From: a virus
DNA length: 45,916 nucleotides
Strand: one strand, 5' to 3'
Virus record (IMG/VR): IMGVR_UViG_3300042338_000041
Span: 1 to 45,916 of that record
Below are positions 33,934 to 42,834 of the stretch, piece after piece. The notes beneath the pieces are model-generated. The model was not told where the DNA came from. It worked only from the letters and a program-made list of their open reading frames with translations, and did no database searches. The first letter of the stretch is position 1. Every line of letters starts with the position of its first letter. The position numbers were made by a program, and so were the translations under genes.

Positions 33934-35826
33934 TTATCCTTTAAGATCTATGATCTCACACGCACCAGCAGTGCATGCCATTGTATGAGAGGATGTTGTT
34001 GTATCTGTCTTTTCATAGAAAGATAGGTTATTGAAATCGACAGGAACCATTACATATGAATCATATGTTTCCTTAGTGATTGATTCAAACGGAGCCTGAG
34101 CATAGATATGATCAGATTTAGGTAGGAATGAGATACCAGAGATCTTATCAAAGTTCTCCCATACCCACTGACCTACTGGCATAAACTCACTATCGGAATA
34201 ATTAACAGTAATGCTTGGCTTATGCTGGCAGTAATACTCCTGATAGGCAAGCCACAGATTAAGGTGGTCGATTGCCTGTAGTTCATCTTGGGTAAGAGAA
34301 CCTGATGGAGCAGACTGAGCAAAGGTAAAGACAGCGGTTGAATCTGGATTCATTACGCAGTCTTCTACCATAACTTGTGCATCCCGCATTAGATGATAGA
34401 TAGGATCTTTCTTGTCGATACGAACTCTACGATAATAATGCTCAGCATATCGTGGATGTAGACCGCTGGCTGAATTAGCCAAGCATGAGGTAGTTCCCTC
34501 TGGCTTGATGCAAGTGATTGACTTGCTTGGGTTGACGCCCAGCTGTTTAGCCCAATCAAGGTTAGTCTTGATTGCGATCTCACGGAGATTCTCAAGAACA
34601 TGCTTGAGCTTTCCGTAACCATGAATGCCGGACATTAGCTTGTTATCAAAGATGCCTGTCATAGATACACCAAGTAGTCTCTCTTCTTCACAGTTCTTTG
34701 TCCATGAAGAATCTTCACGGGAAAGATAAGGGAAGTAAGTAAACATACTTTGGATTGTACCAATGATTGTAGCCATCTCAATCTTCTTAGCTAATGTCTC
34801 AGGTGTATCTGAAGCGCGGACTACAACGGTCGATAGGTTGCAGAACTGATTGGGTCTGAGAATAATCTCAGAGCAAGGGTTGGTCCCATAATAAATACTA
34901 TCATCACGACCAGCCTTGACTGCAATAGCCCTCATCGCATCACGGTTGCAGATACCGCGCTCTCCGCTGTGAGAATTGTACAGATCAGTCCACTCCTCTA
35001 GGAATTGTCCCATTGAAGGGCGACCATTGTACACAGCGGAATTATTGGCTAGGGCGCGGTGACCTGATGATTCCCACCAAGCACCACTCTTACATGTTGC
35101 CATCTCACGATCCGCGAGATCACTGAGAGAGATCATTGCTGAGCGGCGAACGCCACCAACGATGACTGACTGAGCAATCTTGCAGCAAATGTCGTGACAC
35201 TCAAGCGGAGTGAGTCTTCGTCCCTGAGCCTTATAAAATGTCTGAACAATAAAGCGGAATACTTCCTCAAGCGGGGCAGGACCACTTGCGCGTCCTCCGA
35301 AAGTCTTAAGTTTTTCTCCAGCCTTGCGTACCTTACTAGTGTCCCACTTTAAGTGAACACCTTTGTATAGATTGTCGATTAGTTGATGGAGCGAATCACA
35401 CCAGCCCTCACGACTATCTTCTACGAACATAACATTGTCAAACATCTTATGGATGGTTGGAATAGTTGGCATCTTGTCTGTGCATCTACGCTCAACAGTA
35501 TAGCCAACACCAGTACCACACATAAGAATGTACATTAGATTAGAGAAAGACTTTGATGAGTCGATCTCTAAATATGAGCAGTTGTATAATGCGGTATGAT
35601 CGCGGTCCAAAGCTGGACCTGCGGTCATAAGCCCACGCATTGAGGGTAGAACCTCAAGATTTAGAATTGCATCACGAACATCTGGTCGTGAAGCTAGGGC
35701 TGGAACCTTGGTTGTAAAGTAATTCCACCAACGATCCACGGTTTCATCCCAAGTTTCACGGCGAGATTCAGAATCCATCCATCGGCTATAGCGAGAGATG
35801 GCAATAAAGTTTTGAAATGTATCCAT
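33934..35826 (-). CDS. Ribonucleotide reductase, adenosylcobalamin-dependent (class II, monomeric type)
   Basis: A 630-residue enzyme reducing ribonucleoside triphosphates to dNTPs. Key residues line up with Lactobacillus leichmannii RTPR: Cys83 (first of the redox pair), Cys318 (thiyl radical) and Glu320 in NPCSEI, Cys329 eleven residues later in FCNL, and the C-terminal CTAGAC pair Cys618/Cys623 that recharges the active site. The spacing 318-329 equals 408-419 in RTPR. Class II enzymes need coenzyme B12 and no oxygen or second subunit, so the host must make or import cobalamin. It follows dUTPase by 20 bases and supplies phage DNA synthesis. No intein or split is seen. Confidence 0.93.
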   Translation of the reverse strand: MDTFQNFIAISRYSRWMDSESRRETWDETVDRWWNYFTTKVPALASRPDVRDAILNLEVLPSMRGLMTAGPALDRDHTALYNCSYLEIDSSKSFSNLMYILMCGTGVGYTVERRCTDKMPTIPTIHKMFDNVMFVEDSREGWCDSLHQLIDNLYKGVHLKWDTSKVRKAGEKLKTFGGRASGPAPLEEVFRFIVQTFYKAQGRRLTPLECHDICCKIAQSVIVGGVRRSAMISLSDLADREMATCKSGAWWESSGHRALANNSAVYNGRPSMGQFLEEWTDLYNSHSGERGICNRDAMRAIAVKAGRDDSIYYGTNPCSEIILRPNQFCNLSTVVVRASDTPETLAKKIEMATIIGTIQSMFTYFPYLSREDSSWTKNCEEERLLGVSMTGIFDNKLMSGIHGYGKLKHVLENLREIAIKTNLDWAKQLGVNPSKSITCIKPEGTTSCLANSASGLHPRYAEHYYRRVRIDKKDPIYHLMRDAQVMVEDCVMNPDSTAVFTFAQSAPSGSLTQDELQAIDHLNLWLAYQEYYCQHKPSITVNYSDSEFMPVGQWVWENFDKISGISFLPKSDHIYAQAPFESITKETYDSYVMVPVDFNNLSFYEKTDTTTSSHTMACTAGACEIIDLKG

Positions 35827-35846
35827 GTCTGTCCTTCCTTAGTTAG

Positions 35847-36359
35847 TTATAAACCTGTACTTCCAAAACCACCAGTTCCCCGCGCAGTCTCTGGAAGTTT
35901 ATCGACAGAGATGAATGGGAATTGAGTAACAGGTAGGAAGACAATCTGAGCAATACGATCACCAGTATTTAGTGTGACAACATCATAAGAGTTGTTTACC
36001 AAGGATACCATGATCTCACCACGATAATCACAATCAATAACACCCACAGAATTCTTGAGTGTAATACCCTTTGTAGCCAGACCAGAGCGTGGGAATATAA
36101 GACCCACGAATCCCTCTGGAATAGCAAGGGATACTCCAGTAGCAACCATCTGATTACTACCGGGATGCAGTACAATATCTAGAGCGCACTTAAGATCTGC
36201 ACCAGCAGCACCCTTGGTCTTATACTCAGGATTGCACTTAAGATCGTGGAGAACCATAGGGATACCCTCTGATCTATGGGTATAAGTAGAAGTATTGTAA
36301 TTATTATTATCAGCAAAGATAGCTGAGTTTGTATCAAAGCAAGTAACTTCAGTATTCAT
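35847..36359 (-). CDS. dut: dUTPase (deoxyuridine 5'-triphosphate nucleotidohydrolase)
   Basis: All five motifs of the trimeric dUTPase family are present: GAAGADLKC, PRSGLATKG, GVIDCDYRGEI, GDRIAQIV and the C-terminal ARGTGGFGSTGL. It hydrolyses dUTP to dUMP, keeping uracil out of DNA and feeding ThyX. About 34 residues precede the conserved core; the start at 36359 is kept because of a clear AGGAG ribosome site. The gene overlaps the exonuclease gene by 11 bases. Confidence 0.95.
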   Translation of the reverse strand: MNTEVTCFDTNSAIFADNNNYNTSTYTHRSEGIPMVLHDLKCNPEYKTKGAAGADLKCALDIVLHPGSNQMVATGVSLAIPEGFVGLIFPRSGLATKGITLKNSVGVIDCDYRGEIMVSLVNNSYDVVTLNTGDRIAQIVFLPVTQFPFISVDKLPETARGTGGFGSTGL

Positions 36360-37119
36360 TAGTATCTCCTAAGGTTTGTTCTTCAGTAGCCCCAACTATT
36401 GGGCAGTATAGTTTTACCTGTTTGGTAGCCTTGTCGTACTCACCATCCCGTAGGATGCGGACAGATCGGGCCATAGCCAAACAGTAATCATAATCATATT
36501 TACCGCCATCTGCGGTCTTAGCTTGGTCATAAGCTGCCAGTACAGCAGCCGACCAGTTCCGGGGGTGGACATACTTAAGCCACTTCTCAGCCTTAGCTGG
36601 CCCCCACTTCCAGATACCGGGGATATTATCGGTCGTATCCCCGGTAATCCACTGCTTGTGGAAGTTATAATCAGCAGTGTATTCATCTACTATATCTGGT
36701 GTATGTTCCTTGTCAGGATTCCAGTGCCACCCCGGTACAGACTTGAGGTCTTTATCAATAGTAACAGCTATCCCCTTACCAGAAGAAGCCATAAGTCCCA
36801 TAATATCATCAGCCTCTAGCCTTGGTACTGTCAGAATGTCATGCTCTTTGATAAGCTCAAGAGCGTAGTCCATGCAATCTGGGGTCTGCTTACGAGTATC
36901 ACGGTGAGCCTTATAGGGTTCCCAGAAGTCTCGTCTGTAGTTATCCTTGCGGTTACAAGACATGGCAATGTAGACCTTCTTCATTCCCATTGGTGTCCAA
37001 GCCTTAACATCATGGGATAGCCGTTCTTCTAGATACTCAACACCTTCTTGATCAGCCCAGAAAGCAGCACGATAACACAAGATATCCCCATCTAGAACAG
37101 CAACATCAGGTCTTTCCAT
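36349..37119 (-). CDS. 5'-3' exonuclease (T7 gp6 / FEN family)
   Basis: A 256-residue product with the metal-binding acidic motifs of the 5' nuclease family: LDGDILCYR near the start, LEADDIMG, TIDKDLKSV and TGDTTDNIPGI. A helix-hairpin-helix-like segment (WKWGPAKAEKWL) follows and would contact DNA. It removes RNA primers and supports recombination and host DNA breakdown, like T7 gp6. The ATG at 37119 has GAGGAAA upstream; an in-frame ATG at 37134 is possible but lacks a good ribosome site. Confidence 0.92.
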   Translation of the reverse strand: MERPDVAVLDGDILCYRAAFWADQEGVEYLEERLSHDVKAWTPMGMKKVYIAMSCNRKDNYRRDFWEPYKAHRDTRKQTPDCMDYALELIKEHDILTVPRLEADDIMGLMASSGKGIAVTIDKDLKSVPGWHWNPDKEHTPDIVDEYTADYNFHKQWITGDTTDNIPGIWKWGPAKAEKWLKYVHPRNWSAAVLAAYDQAKTADGGKYDYDYCLAMARSVRILRDGEYDKATKQVKLYCPIVGATEEQTLGDTNEY

Positions 37120-37837
37120 TATCTTTTTCCTCATCTAGTAGTTTAAGAATGTCTTGAATAATTTGCTCTTCATCAGGAGAGCGATCCTCACGGCATGACA
37201 TACACAGTTCACAGTTACAAAGATCACCAAGCAATCCTTCAGTTAGAATGTGAAACCATTCTTCAAACCTTTGGGTTGCTTTTTCTTTGTACTTCTTTTC
37301 TGTACCGTCATTACGAAGTAGGTAATTAAAGACATCAGAATAATTCTTGTCTTCATTTTCTAATGAGTTAGCCATTGCTTCTGACTCATGCTTTCTCCAC
37401 TCAGCAGTATCTTCAGGCAACACACGATTACCGTGTGATACAAAGACAGTCAATGCTCGTAGATCACGGGCAGCAGCAACCTCATTCATGTAGCGGCAGT
37501 CATCTACAATGACAACCTTCTCATGCCATGTCTCTGGGTCTTGGTCTAGTGCTTTCTTTTCTTGTTCGTATAAGAACTTAATCTTTTCTTTAAACTTCTT
37601 TACCCAAAAGTCGGAGTCAATAGTTCTCATGTCTGAACCAAGAGTCTGGCAAAATGCACGATACTCTTCTGGGTTCTTGTCTTTTGAGAAGCCTCTTGTT
37701 TCTGCTTCTTCCTTTAAAGCCTGAGCAAAAGGAAGTAAGATAGGCGAGTAGCCTTCATTGTAAGCGTATTCACTTAGCCATTTGGCCAGTGTTGTTTTGC
37801 CCACGCGGGCCTTTCCACCGATCATTATTATTAGCAT
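37106..37837 (-). CDS. Deoxynucleoside monophosphate kinase
   Basis: The N-terminus MIGGKARVGKTTLAKWL holds a P-loop, and the following segments (FAQALKEEAETRGF, QTLGSDMRTIDSDFWVKKF) match phage dNMP kinases of the T4 gp1 kind, which phosphorylate dTMP, dGMP and hydroxymethyl-dCMP. It would convert the dTMP made by ThyX to dTDP. A C-terminal extension carries four closely spaced Cys (CNCELCMSC, near residue 210), unusual for the family and possibly zinc-binding. The ATG has GGGAG upstream and lies 68 bases inside the preceding gene. Confidence 0.88.
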   Translation of the reverse strand: MLIIMIGGKARVGKTTLAKWLSEYAYNEGYSPILLPFAQALKEEAETRGFSKDKNPEEYRAFCQTLGSDMRTIDSDFWVKKFKEKIKFLYEQEKKALDQDPETWHEKVVIVDDCRYMNEVAAARDLRALTVFVSHGNRVLPEDTAEWRKHESEAMANSLENEDKNYSDVFNYLLRNDGTEKKYKEKATQRFEEWFHILTEGLLGDLCNCELCMSCREDRSPDEEQIIQDILKLLDEEKDNGKT

Positions 37838-38273
37838 GTAAGCTCTCCCATAGTTCCTTTGGACTGAAGAGGTCAGGGATATCCCAACCTTTAAACTTTA
37901 AATAGTCACAGATAAATGTAACACAACTAGCTGGTTTCTTCATACCAAAGAAACGACCAACTGCACAATAAAAGATCATCTTAACCGCGTTAATCTTCGG
38001 ATAGGTTTGAAAGAATGTAAAGTCAGCAGAAGATAACTCAAGATCACCAATGTCATATTCATAATACTTTTCTGCTTTTAGTTTAGATAAGGTTTTTACC
38101 TTTGTAATTTCAGCAGCCTTACCATCAATAACAATAACAGCTATTGGTGGTTCGGTACTAAACTCAAGATGAGCATGAGTATGCTTAGCATTAGTAAGTA
38201 TCCGAATAAAGGCATAACGCCACGCTTGTATTGGTTTGAATTTATAGAAACAAATTTTAACATTAACTCTCAT
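37770..38273 (-). CDS. Hypothetical protein, possible permuted papain-like fold, 167 aa
   Basis: The product begins with a basic beta-rich section containing THAHLEFS (His31, His33 and His35 close together) and later PASCVTFICDYL with Cys117. A His strand followed by a Cys at a helix start is the order of circularly permuted NlpC/P60 or LRAT-like papain folds, which include amidases, peptidases and acyltransferases. The fit is by order and local pattern only. Its start overlaps the DUF4406-type gene by 11 bases and its end overlaps the kinase by 68. It could be an unrelated family. Confidence 0.55.
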   Translation of the reverse strand: MRVNVKICFYKFKPIQAWRYAFIRILTNAKHTHAHLEFSTEPPIAVIVIDGKAAEITKVKTLSKLKAEKYYEYDIGDLELSSADFTFFQTYPKINAVKMIFYCAVGRFFGMKKPASCVTFICDYLKFKGWDIPDLFSPKELWESLHANNNDRWKGPRGQNNTGQMAK

Positions 38274-38595
38274 AAAAGATTGGCATTCCTAAATATGTTG
38301 CGAGTGAATGCTCAACTCTTGCTCCTTCAGAATGCTCCCATCCATGTAGCATTACCATAGCATTACAGTTTAGAATAGCATCAAGATCCCTCTTCATGCA
38401 TGAGCGGAGGTGTTCCTTAGAATCCTCTGCTGTTGTTGGATCAAAGCCTTCATCCTCATCCATACGGGCGGGATTGTAAATCTTTTCAATCATTGGGTTC
38501 TTTACCCACTTCTTTTCTGCATTATAAAAAGCATCAAAGTTGTGGTTCGGGTATCCCCGCATAGGACCAGCAATGTACATAGTAAGTGAACTCAT
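38263..38595 (-). CDS. DUF4406-type nucleoside 2-deoxyribosyltransferase-like protein
   Basis: The 110-residue product starts MSSLTMYIAGPMRGYPNHNF, the typical opening of DUF4406, a Rossmann-like family related to nucleoside 2-deoxyribosyltransferases. Later HGWEHSEGARVEHSLA carries the conserved E-x-x-x-A-x-x-E-x-x-x-A helix. Family members cleave or transfer the N-glycosidic bond of nucleosides; for phage copies this is mostly assumed. The ATG at 38595 has AAGGAG four bases upstream and lies nine bases after the polymerase stop. Confidence 0.8.
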   Translation of the reverse strand: MSSLTMYIAGPMRGYPNHNFDAFYNAEKKWVKNPMIEKIYNPARMDEDEGFDPTTAEDSKEHLRSCMKRDLDAILNCNAMVMLHGWEHSEGARVEHSLATYLGMPIFYES

Positions 38596-38603
38596 ATTAC
38601 TCC

Positions 38604-40295
38604 TTAGTGGGTTTCTGCCCAAGTATTACCGATGCGGTACTCAGCATCAATACGAATGTTAAGATTAAGCTGCTCACCAGCAGTCGTTGCAGCAGCAGTC
38701 ACAGCCTTGCCAAACTCATCGGCAACAGACTTGGGACAACTGTACTGCAACTCGTCATGGATATAAGCCAGCTGATTGGCGCGTAGGCGCGCCGCTGACT
38801 TGCTAGCCTCAACCATCCAGTACTTCGATACGATGGCTCCTGAGCCTTGCAGGAGGGTATTGAGGGCAGCGTGTTCGCTACGGACGGGTACGCTTCTACC
38901 ATCGGGTAGTCGTACCTTGCCTGTCTTGATTGTCTCAAAGCGTACAGCATCCTGTACTTTAGCAAGTGCAGGGATTTCCTTTTGGAAACGCTCACGCAAC
39001 TTACGAGCAGCATCAACAGAGCAGTCGCATACCATAGCAATCTTCTTATCACCAGCACCATAAAGGTAAGCGTAGATGAATGACTTGGCAAGCGAACGAC
39101 TAGACAAACCAGCAGCGTGTTGATTGTGTGTATGAATGTCACCAGTAAGCAGCACCTTAGCATACTCACCGTTGTCATACTTAGCCATGAAGTGAGCAAG
39201 CATACGCAACTCAAGACCTGACAAGTCAGCACCAACCAAAGACTCACCAGCATTTGCAATCCATAGTTCTCTTGCACGGTGGTCGCCACTTACCTGAGCA
39301 ATGTTAGGTTGGCTGTGTGTGCAACGACCTGTAGCAGCACCTTGTGCATTGATGCCACCGTGGATACGATGATCTCTGCTAGATGTTACACGGGTGTTCC
39401 AGTCTTCAACCATACCCATAAGCTTGACTGTGTTAAAGTACTCAGTCAACTTCTTTGCTTCGGGATAGTCAAGAGTAGCAAGCACTGCTTCGTCTACCTT
39501 GGGATTTCCCTTGTCAGTTAGTGGTGGTTCCCATCCATACTTCTCATTTAAGCGGGATGCAATTTGCTGTCGGCTACCGGGATTAAAGATCTCAATCTTA
39601 TCCTTCAGTCTTTTGCCTGTCTTTTCTGAATGACGGATAATGATCTTGTTAGGAAAGATCTCACGCATTTCATCTTCAATACCAAGCTTCTCAAGCATAA
39701 GCTTTTGATACAGCTTGTCTCCTGCATCACTGTCATAATTAAATCCATGCTCTACTTGCTCCATTAGAACTTCAGATACACTGCTCTCAAAGCGAACTAG
39801 TTCTTTGTTCTTTGTAATGAATTGTTTCTGGGCTTGATAGATAGCCATGCCTAGTCTGACATCTTGTAAGCAGTAAGTACCCATCTCATCTGAGTACTGG
39901 CTCCATCCACCCTTGTAATCTATCTTGGGATACTTAAGATACTTACCCCAAGATTCCAGAGAGTTATCACCTAGTGGGTGATTGTTAATGTCTGGATGCA
40001 TTAACTTGCTGATAACGAGCGTATCAACAATGCACTTCGGTCGCGCCATCCCATGCAGTCTACGCATCACGGGAAAATCGTAGCCCCAGATATTGTGTCC
40101 GATAATCACGGGCATCTCACTGAGGTACTTGACCAGATCTTTCATCTGGTGTTCTAACCAAAGGATAGGATCTTCGTCATTGACCTTAGTAGCGGCACAC
40201 AGAATTCTAGTAACCTCTGCATAAGGCTTACCCTTACTATCAAGGATTAGTTCACCAAGTCCGTTACCTTCAATGTCAAGGACGCATACTTTCAT
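38604..40295 (-). CDS. DNA polymerase, family A (T7 gp5 / PolA-like)
   Basis: A 563-residue replicative polymerase with 3'-5' proofreading, shorter than T7 gp5 (704). Exonuclease motifs: DIEG (Asp7, Glu9), IGHNIWGYDF (from residue 65) and YCLQD (Tyr141, Asp145). Polymerase motifs: A, DLSGLELR from Asp357; B (O-helix), Arg400, Lys404, Tyr408, Tyr412-Gly413; C, IHDE at 512-515. Tyr408 stands where E. coli Pol I has Phe762, as in T7. The length difference lies mostly in the region between exonuclease and palm and in the thumb, where the T7 thioredoxin-binding loop would be. The start overlaps the primase-helicase end closely, with GAGGAG upstream. Confidence 0.95.
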   Translation of the reverse strand: MKVCVLDIEGNGLGELILDSKGKPYAEVTRILCAATKVNDEDPILWLEHQMKDLVKYLSEMPVIIGHNIWGYDFPVMRRLHGMARPKCIVDTLVISKLMHPDINNHPLGDNSLESWGKYLKYPKIDYKGGWSQYSDEMGTYCLQDVRLGMAIYQAQKQFITKNKELVRFESSVSEVLMEQVEHGFNYDSDAGDKLYQKLMLEKLGIEDEMREIFPNKIIIRHSEKTGKRLKDKIEIFNPGSRQQIASRLNEKYGWEPPLTDKGNPKVDEAVLATLDYPEAKKLTEYFNTVKLMGMVEDWNTRVTSSRDHRIHGGINAQGAATGRCTHSQPNIAQVSGDHRARELWIANAGESLVGADLSGLELRMLAHFMAKYDNGEYAKVLLTGDIHTHNQHAAGLSSRSLAKSFIYAYLYGAGDKKIAMVCDCSVDAARKLRERFQKEIPALAKVQDAVRFETIKTGKVRLPDGRSVPVRSEHAALNTLLQGSGAIVSKYWMVEASKSAARLRANQLAYIHDELQYSCPKSVADEFGKAVTAAATTAGEQLNLNIRIDAEYRIGNTWAETH

Positions 40296-42017
40296 TTAGT
40301 TCTCCTCTGGGTCAAAGACAAGAGAGCCATCCTCTGCCATAGCAAAGCCGATCTCTTTCAAACGACCCGTAGTGTGGTCATAAAATAGTGTTGCTGCAAT
40401 ACCAGCCCTACCTGTCAGGCGATTCTTGAGAACACGAACAATTGTAGTATTGGCAATCTTGTGGTCTGTGTTCTGACGATCACGCTCAAGAGCAATAACT
40501 GTGTTAGGCACACTAGCCAAAGCACCGGAGCCACGCAGATCTTGCAAAGTAATTCGATCACCTTCTTCATAAGCCTTCTCTGATTTCTTAAGCTGCGATA
40601 CAATGTCAATATGTACACCAGTGCGGACAGCCAATGCTCTTAGTTCTTTCATAAGCGTATCAATAATGATTCGTTCAGAACCACCACCCTCAACATCTTT
40701 GTCAGACATGCTCATAAGACCAGCGGCTGCTGCCGTGATATGATCTAGGACAATGACCTGAACACCAAGAGACACAGCCATAAACTCCATACGAGCAAGT
40801 AGATTCTGCATAGCGTTGTTGCCAAGGTGATCATAGATATAGAAGCTAGTCTCGCTTAGCTTACGCTTAGCAGTGTAGTACTCTTCATCTGTAAGATCAT
40901 CAATCATCTGCATGTTGATAGGATTCTTACCCATCTGTACCCGTAGCTCATTCATCATACGACAAGCACGGATAGCACGGACAGGCTTGTTAAGCATAAG
41001 GCTAATCATGTCATCCATTGTCTCCTGCGGAGACTCCTCAAGCATGATACAACCTACGCTGCGACCTTCTGTAAGATGGTGCATCATAAGTTCACGGAGG
41101 ATAGTAGACTTACCTGAGCCAGTACCAGATGCCCATAGACTAATCTCTCCACCACGCTGGCCAATCAGAAACTCTGATAGACCATCGTATGGAAAGGGAT
41201 ATACCTTACTGTTTGTCATAGTCTCTGATGCATCTACAATCTTAGAGATATGTAGGATCTCATCTGGAGAATACTGGTGGGCTTCCCAGATAGCAGACAC
41301 AAGCTGCTTAGTCTGAGCATTGACAAGACACTCATTGGCATCCTTGTAAGGAAGCTTAGCAATCTTACACTTGCCCGGTGGTAGTAGTTCGGCAACCTCA
41401 TTGGCTGCTTTGATACCCGGCTCATCCATGTCAAAGCACAGAACAACTTCTGCATAAGAGTTAACAAACTCTAGGTTATCACGGATAGATTTAGCTGCTG
41501 ACTGCGCTCCATTTGGGATGGAGACTACAGGCCAAGTACCACCAAGAACTTGATTGACAGTCATGCAGTCAATCTCACCCTCAGTAATTACAAGTCGCTT
41601 GCCACCATTCTTCCATAGGTTCTGACCATAAAGCTCAGCACTCTTGGCTGATCCCTTCCAAGCAAACTGCTTGTTAGGACCACGAAGATGTTGACCAATC
41701 AACTCACCATTGGTATAGTAGTTAGCAATCTGAACTTCCTTGCCATTGACCTTAGCTACCTGATAGCCATAGAGTCGGCAAGTCTTTTCCGTAATACCGC
41801 GATCTTCAAGATCAATGTAAGAACCAGTGAGAGTCTTAAACTCTTTAGGTTGTAGCGTAACAGTCTCATCGGTCATCTCTTTTCCTTTTGTATTACGGTG
41901 ATAACTACACTTGAAACAATACACATGATCATCATAGACCGCGAGATTGTCTCCACTGCGGTCTTCACCATTAGCCGCGCAGCGTGGACATTCTGTTTTC
42001 TTTTGAAATAAGCTCAT
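40296..42017 (-). CDS. DNA primase-helicase (T7 gp4-like)
   Basis: A 573-residue bifunctional replisome protein. The N-terminal zinc-binding primase domain has Cys10, Cys13, Cys34 and Cys37. A Toprim domain follows with VITEGEID and CFDMDEPG. The C-terminal DnaB-type helicase has Walker A GTGSGKST with Lys303 and later VIVLDHITAA (Walker B) and DIVSQLKKS. T7 gp4 is 566 residues. It unwinds DNA and lays down primers for the family A polymerase encoded directly after it. The ATG has GAGGT upstream. Confidence 0.95.
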   Translation of the reverse strand: MSLFQKKTECPRCAANGEDRSGDNLAVYDDHVYCFKCSYHRNTKGKEMTDETVTLQPKEFKTLTGSYIDLEDRGITEKTCRLYGYQVAKVNGKEVQIANYYTNGELIGQHLRGPNKQFAWKGSAKSAELYGQNLWKNGGKRLVITEGEIDCMTVNQVLGGTWPVVSIPNGAQSAAKSIRDNLEFVNSYAEVVLCFDMDEPGIKAANEVAELLPPGKCKIAKLPYKDANECLVNAQTKQLVSAIWEAHQYSPDEILHISKIVDASETMTNSKVYPFPYDGLSEFLIGQRGGEISLWASGTGSGKSTILRELMMHHLTEGRSVGCIMLEESPQETMDDMISLMLNKPVRAIRACRMMNELRVQMGKNPINMQMIDDLTDEEYYTAKRKLSETSFYIYDHLGNNAMQNLLARMEFMAVSLGVQVIVLDHITAAAAGLMSMSDKDVEGGGSERIIIDTLMKELRALAVRTGVHIDIVSQLKKSEKAYEEGDRITLQDLRGSGALASVPNTVIALERDRQNTDHKIANTTIVRVLKNRLTGRAGIAATLFYDHTTGRLKEIGFAMAEDGSLVFDPEEN

Positions 42018-42028
42018 TCATTTTTACC

Positions 42029-42322
42029 TCACCACATAACATTATTATTACTTACTTTAATAACACGAACAATCTTTAGCAAGAGTTCGCGTGGCATGCT
42101 GAATGAAACAACAGTCTCTTCGTTAACACCACGCAGACCACCACGATCTTCAGGCGTTTCATTAATAACAAAGTGAGCACTGTCTGAGTTCTTATCAAAC
42201 TCAATCCTCATATAATGATTCTTTGATGGTACAATATCTCCACCAACAACGATCATTGGACCAGTACCAACTGGGAAGTTCATCTGCAACCACTCATCAC
42301 TAAGAACATTATCATTAAACAT
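42029..42322 (-). CDS. Hypothetical protein, 97 aa
   Basis: I take the ATG at 42322 (MFNDNVLSDEWLQ...), which overlaps the upstream stop as TAATG and has AAGG upstream; a longer version would need a TTG start. The product looks like a small alternating beta domain with a hydrophobic end. No motif recognised. It ends 12 bases before the primase-helicase gene. Confidence 0.7.
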   Translation of the reverse strand: MFNDNVLSDEWLQMNFPVGTGPMIVVGGDIVPSKNHYMRIEFDKNSDSAHFVINETPEDRGGLRGVNEETVVSFSMPRELLLKIVRVIKVSNNNVMW

Positions 42323-42546
42323 TATTCGTCTTTGCCTTTTCCCCAACCTAATTCGATTGGATAAGAGTTTGTGTAGGATTTAAAAGCAGCTGCAATATTA
42401 TTCTTTAAATCGTCACGCTGCTCAACCAGTTTATTATACTTTGCTTGAGTTGAAGTACCATCTGTTTCAATACGACCAACCTTATAACTAAGTGCCGCAA
42501 GATCATAGACCATCTCTTCAAGTTCGCTTAGTGTCTTTGTCTTCAT
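42322..42546 (-). CDS. Hypothetical helical protein, 74 aa
   Basis: The product (MKTKTLSELEEMVYDLAALS...) is charged and helical, probably a short coiled coil, and ends GWGKGKDE. Its 5' end overlaps the 52-residue ORF by 29 bases and its stop forms TAATG with the next gene. Not recognised. Confidence 0.7.
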   Translation of the reverse strand: MKTKTLSELEEMVYDLAALSYKVGRIETDGTSTQAKYNKLVEQRDDLKNNIAAAFKSYTNSYPIELGWGKGKDE

Positions 42547-42676
42547 TGTCTTTTAGTTTCTTTAAAGCTTTGTCGAATTTCTTGTTGATACGATCAAGAG
42601 ATCTGAAGATAGCATCATAGTTTTCTTCGTATTTCTTACGATCAACTGGACGATATTTACTTCCTTTACCGTTCAT
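42518..42676 (-). CDS. Small conserved phage protein, 52 aa
   Basis: The ATG at 42676 has AAAGGA upstream and overlaps the previous stop as ATGA. The product opens MNGKGSKYRPVDRKKYEENY, then DAIFRSL. The NGKGSK.RP.....Y..N.D.IF pattern is shared by short proteins in very many marine and other phages, so it is likely real. Function unknown. Confidence 0.75.
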   Translation of the reverse strand: MNGKGSKYRPVDRKKYEENYDAIFRSLDRINKKFDKALKKLKDNEDKDTKRT

Positions 42677-42834
42677 ATTTTTTTATCCTTTGTAATTAGA
42701 TAACCCCATCCTCTGGCCTTGGCTGCAGCAGTAACCGACAGCTTACCATGAATGGCATCATATGCAATCAATTCCCTACGGGCTTCGTCTCTTTGTAACT
42801 TAATAATATCAATTTCTTTTTCATGGTCTGTCAT
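42673..42834 (-). CDS. Small hypothetical protein, 53 aa
   Basis: The ATG at 42834 lies 14 bases inside the end of the deaminase-like gene and its TGA overlaps the next ATG. The product is helical, contains RDEARRELIAYDAIHG and ends near KARGWGYL. The RDEARRE...RGW layout also occurs in the GC-rich ORF at 45688-45909, so the two may be distant relatives. Function unknown. Confidence 0.65.
   Translation of the reverse strand: MTDHEKEIDIIKLQRDEARRELIAYDAIHGKLSVTAAAKARGWGYLITKDKKI

Noticed and set aside
36380-36410. Short similarity between the exonuclease 3' end (PIVGAT) and the gap near 45012-45030 (PMVGAT if translated)
   Set aside because: Only about 11 shared bases; not enough to call a duplication or recombination site.
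38699-39289. Minus-strand frame of 196 codons
   Set aside because: Wholly inside the DNA polymerase in another frame; the polymerase motifs fix the real frame.
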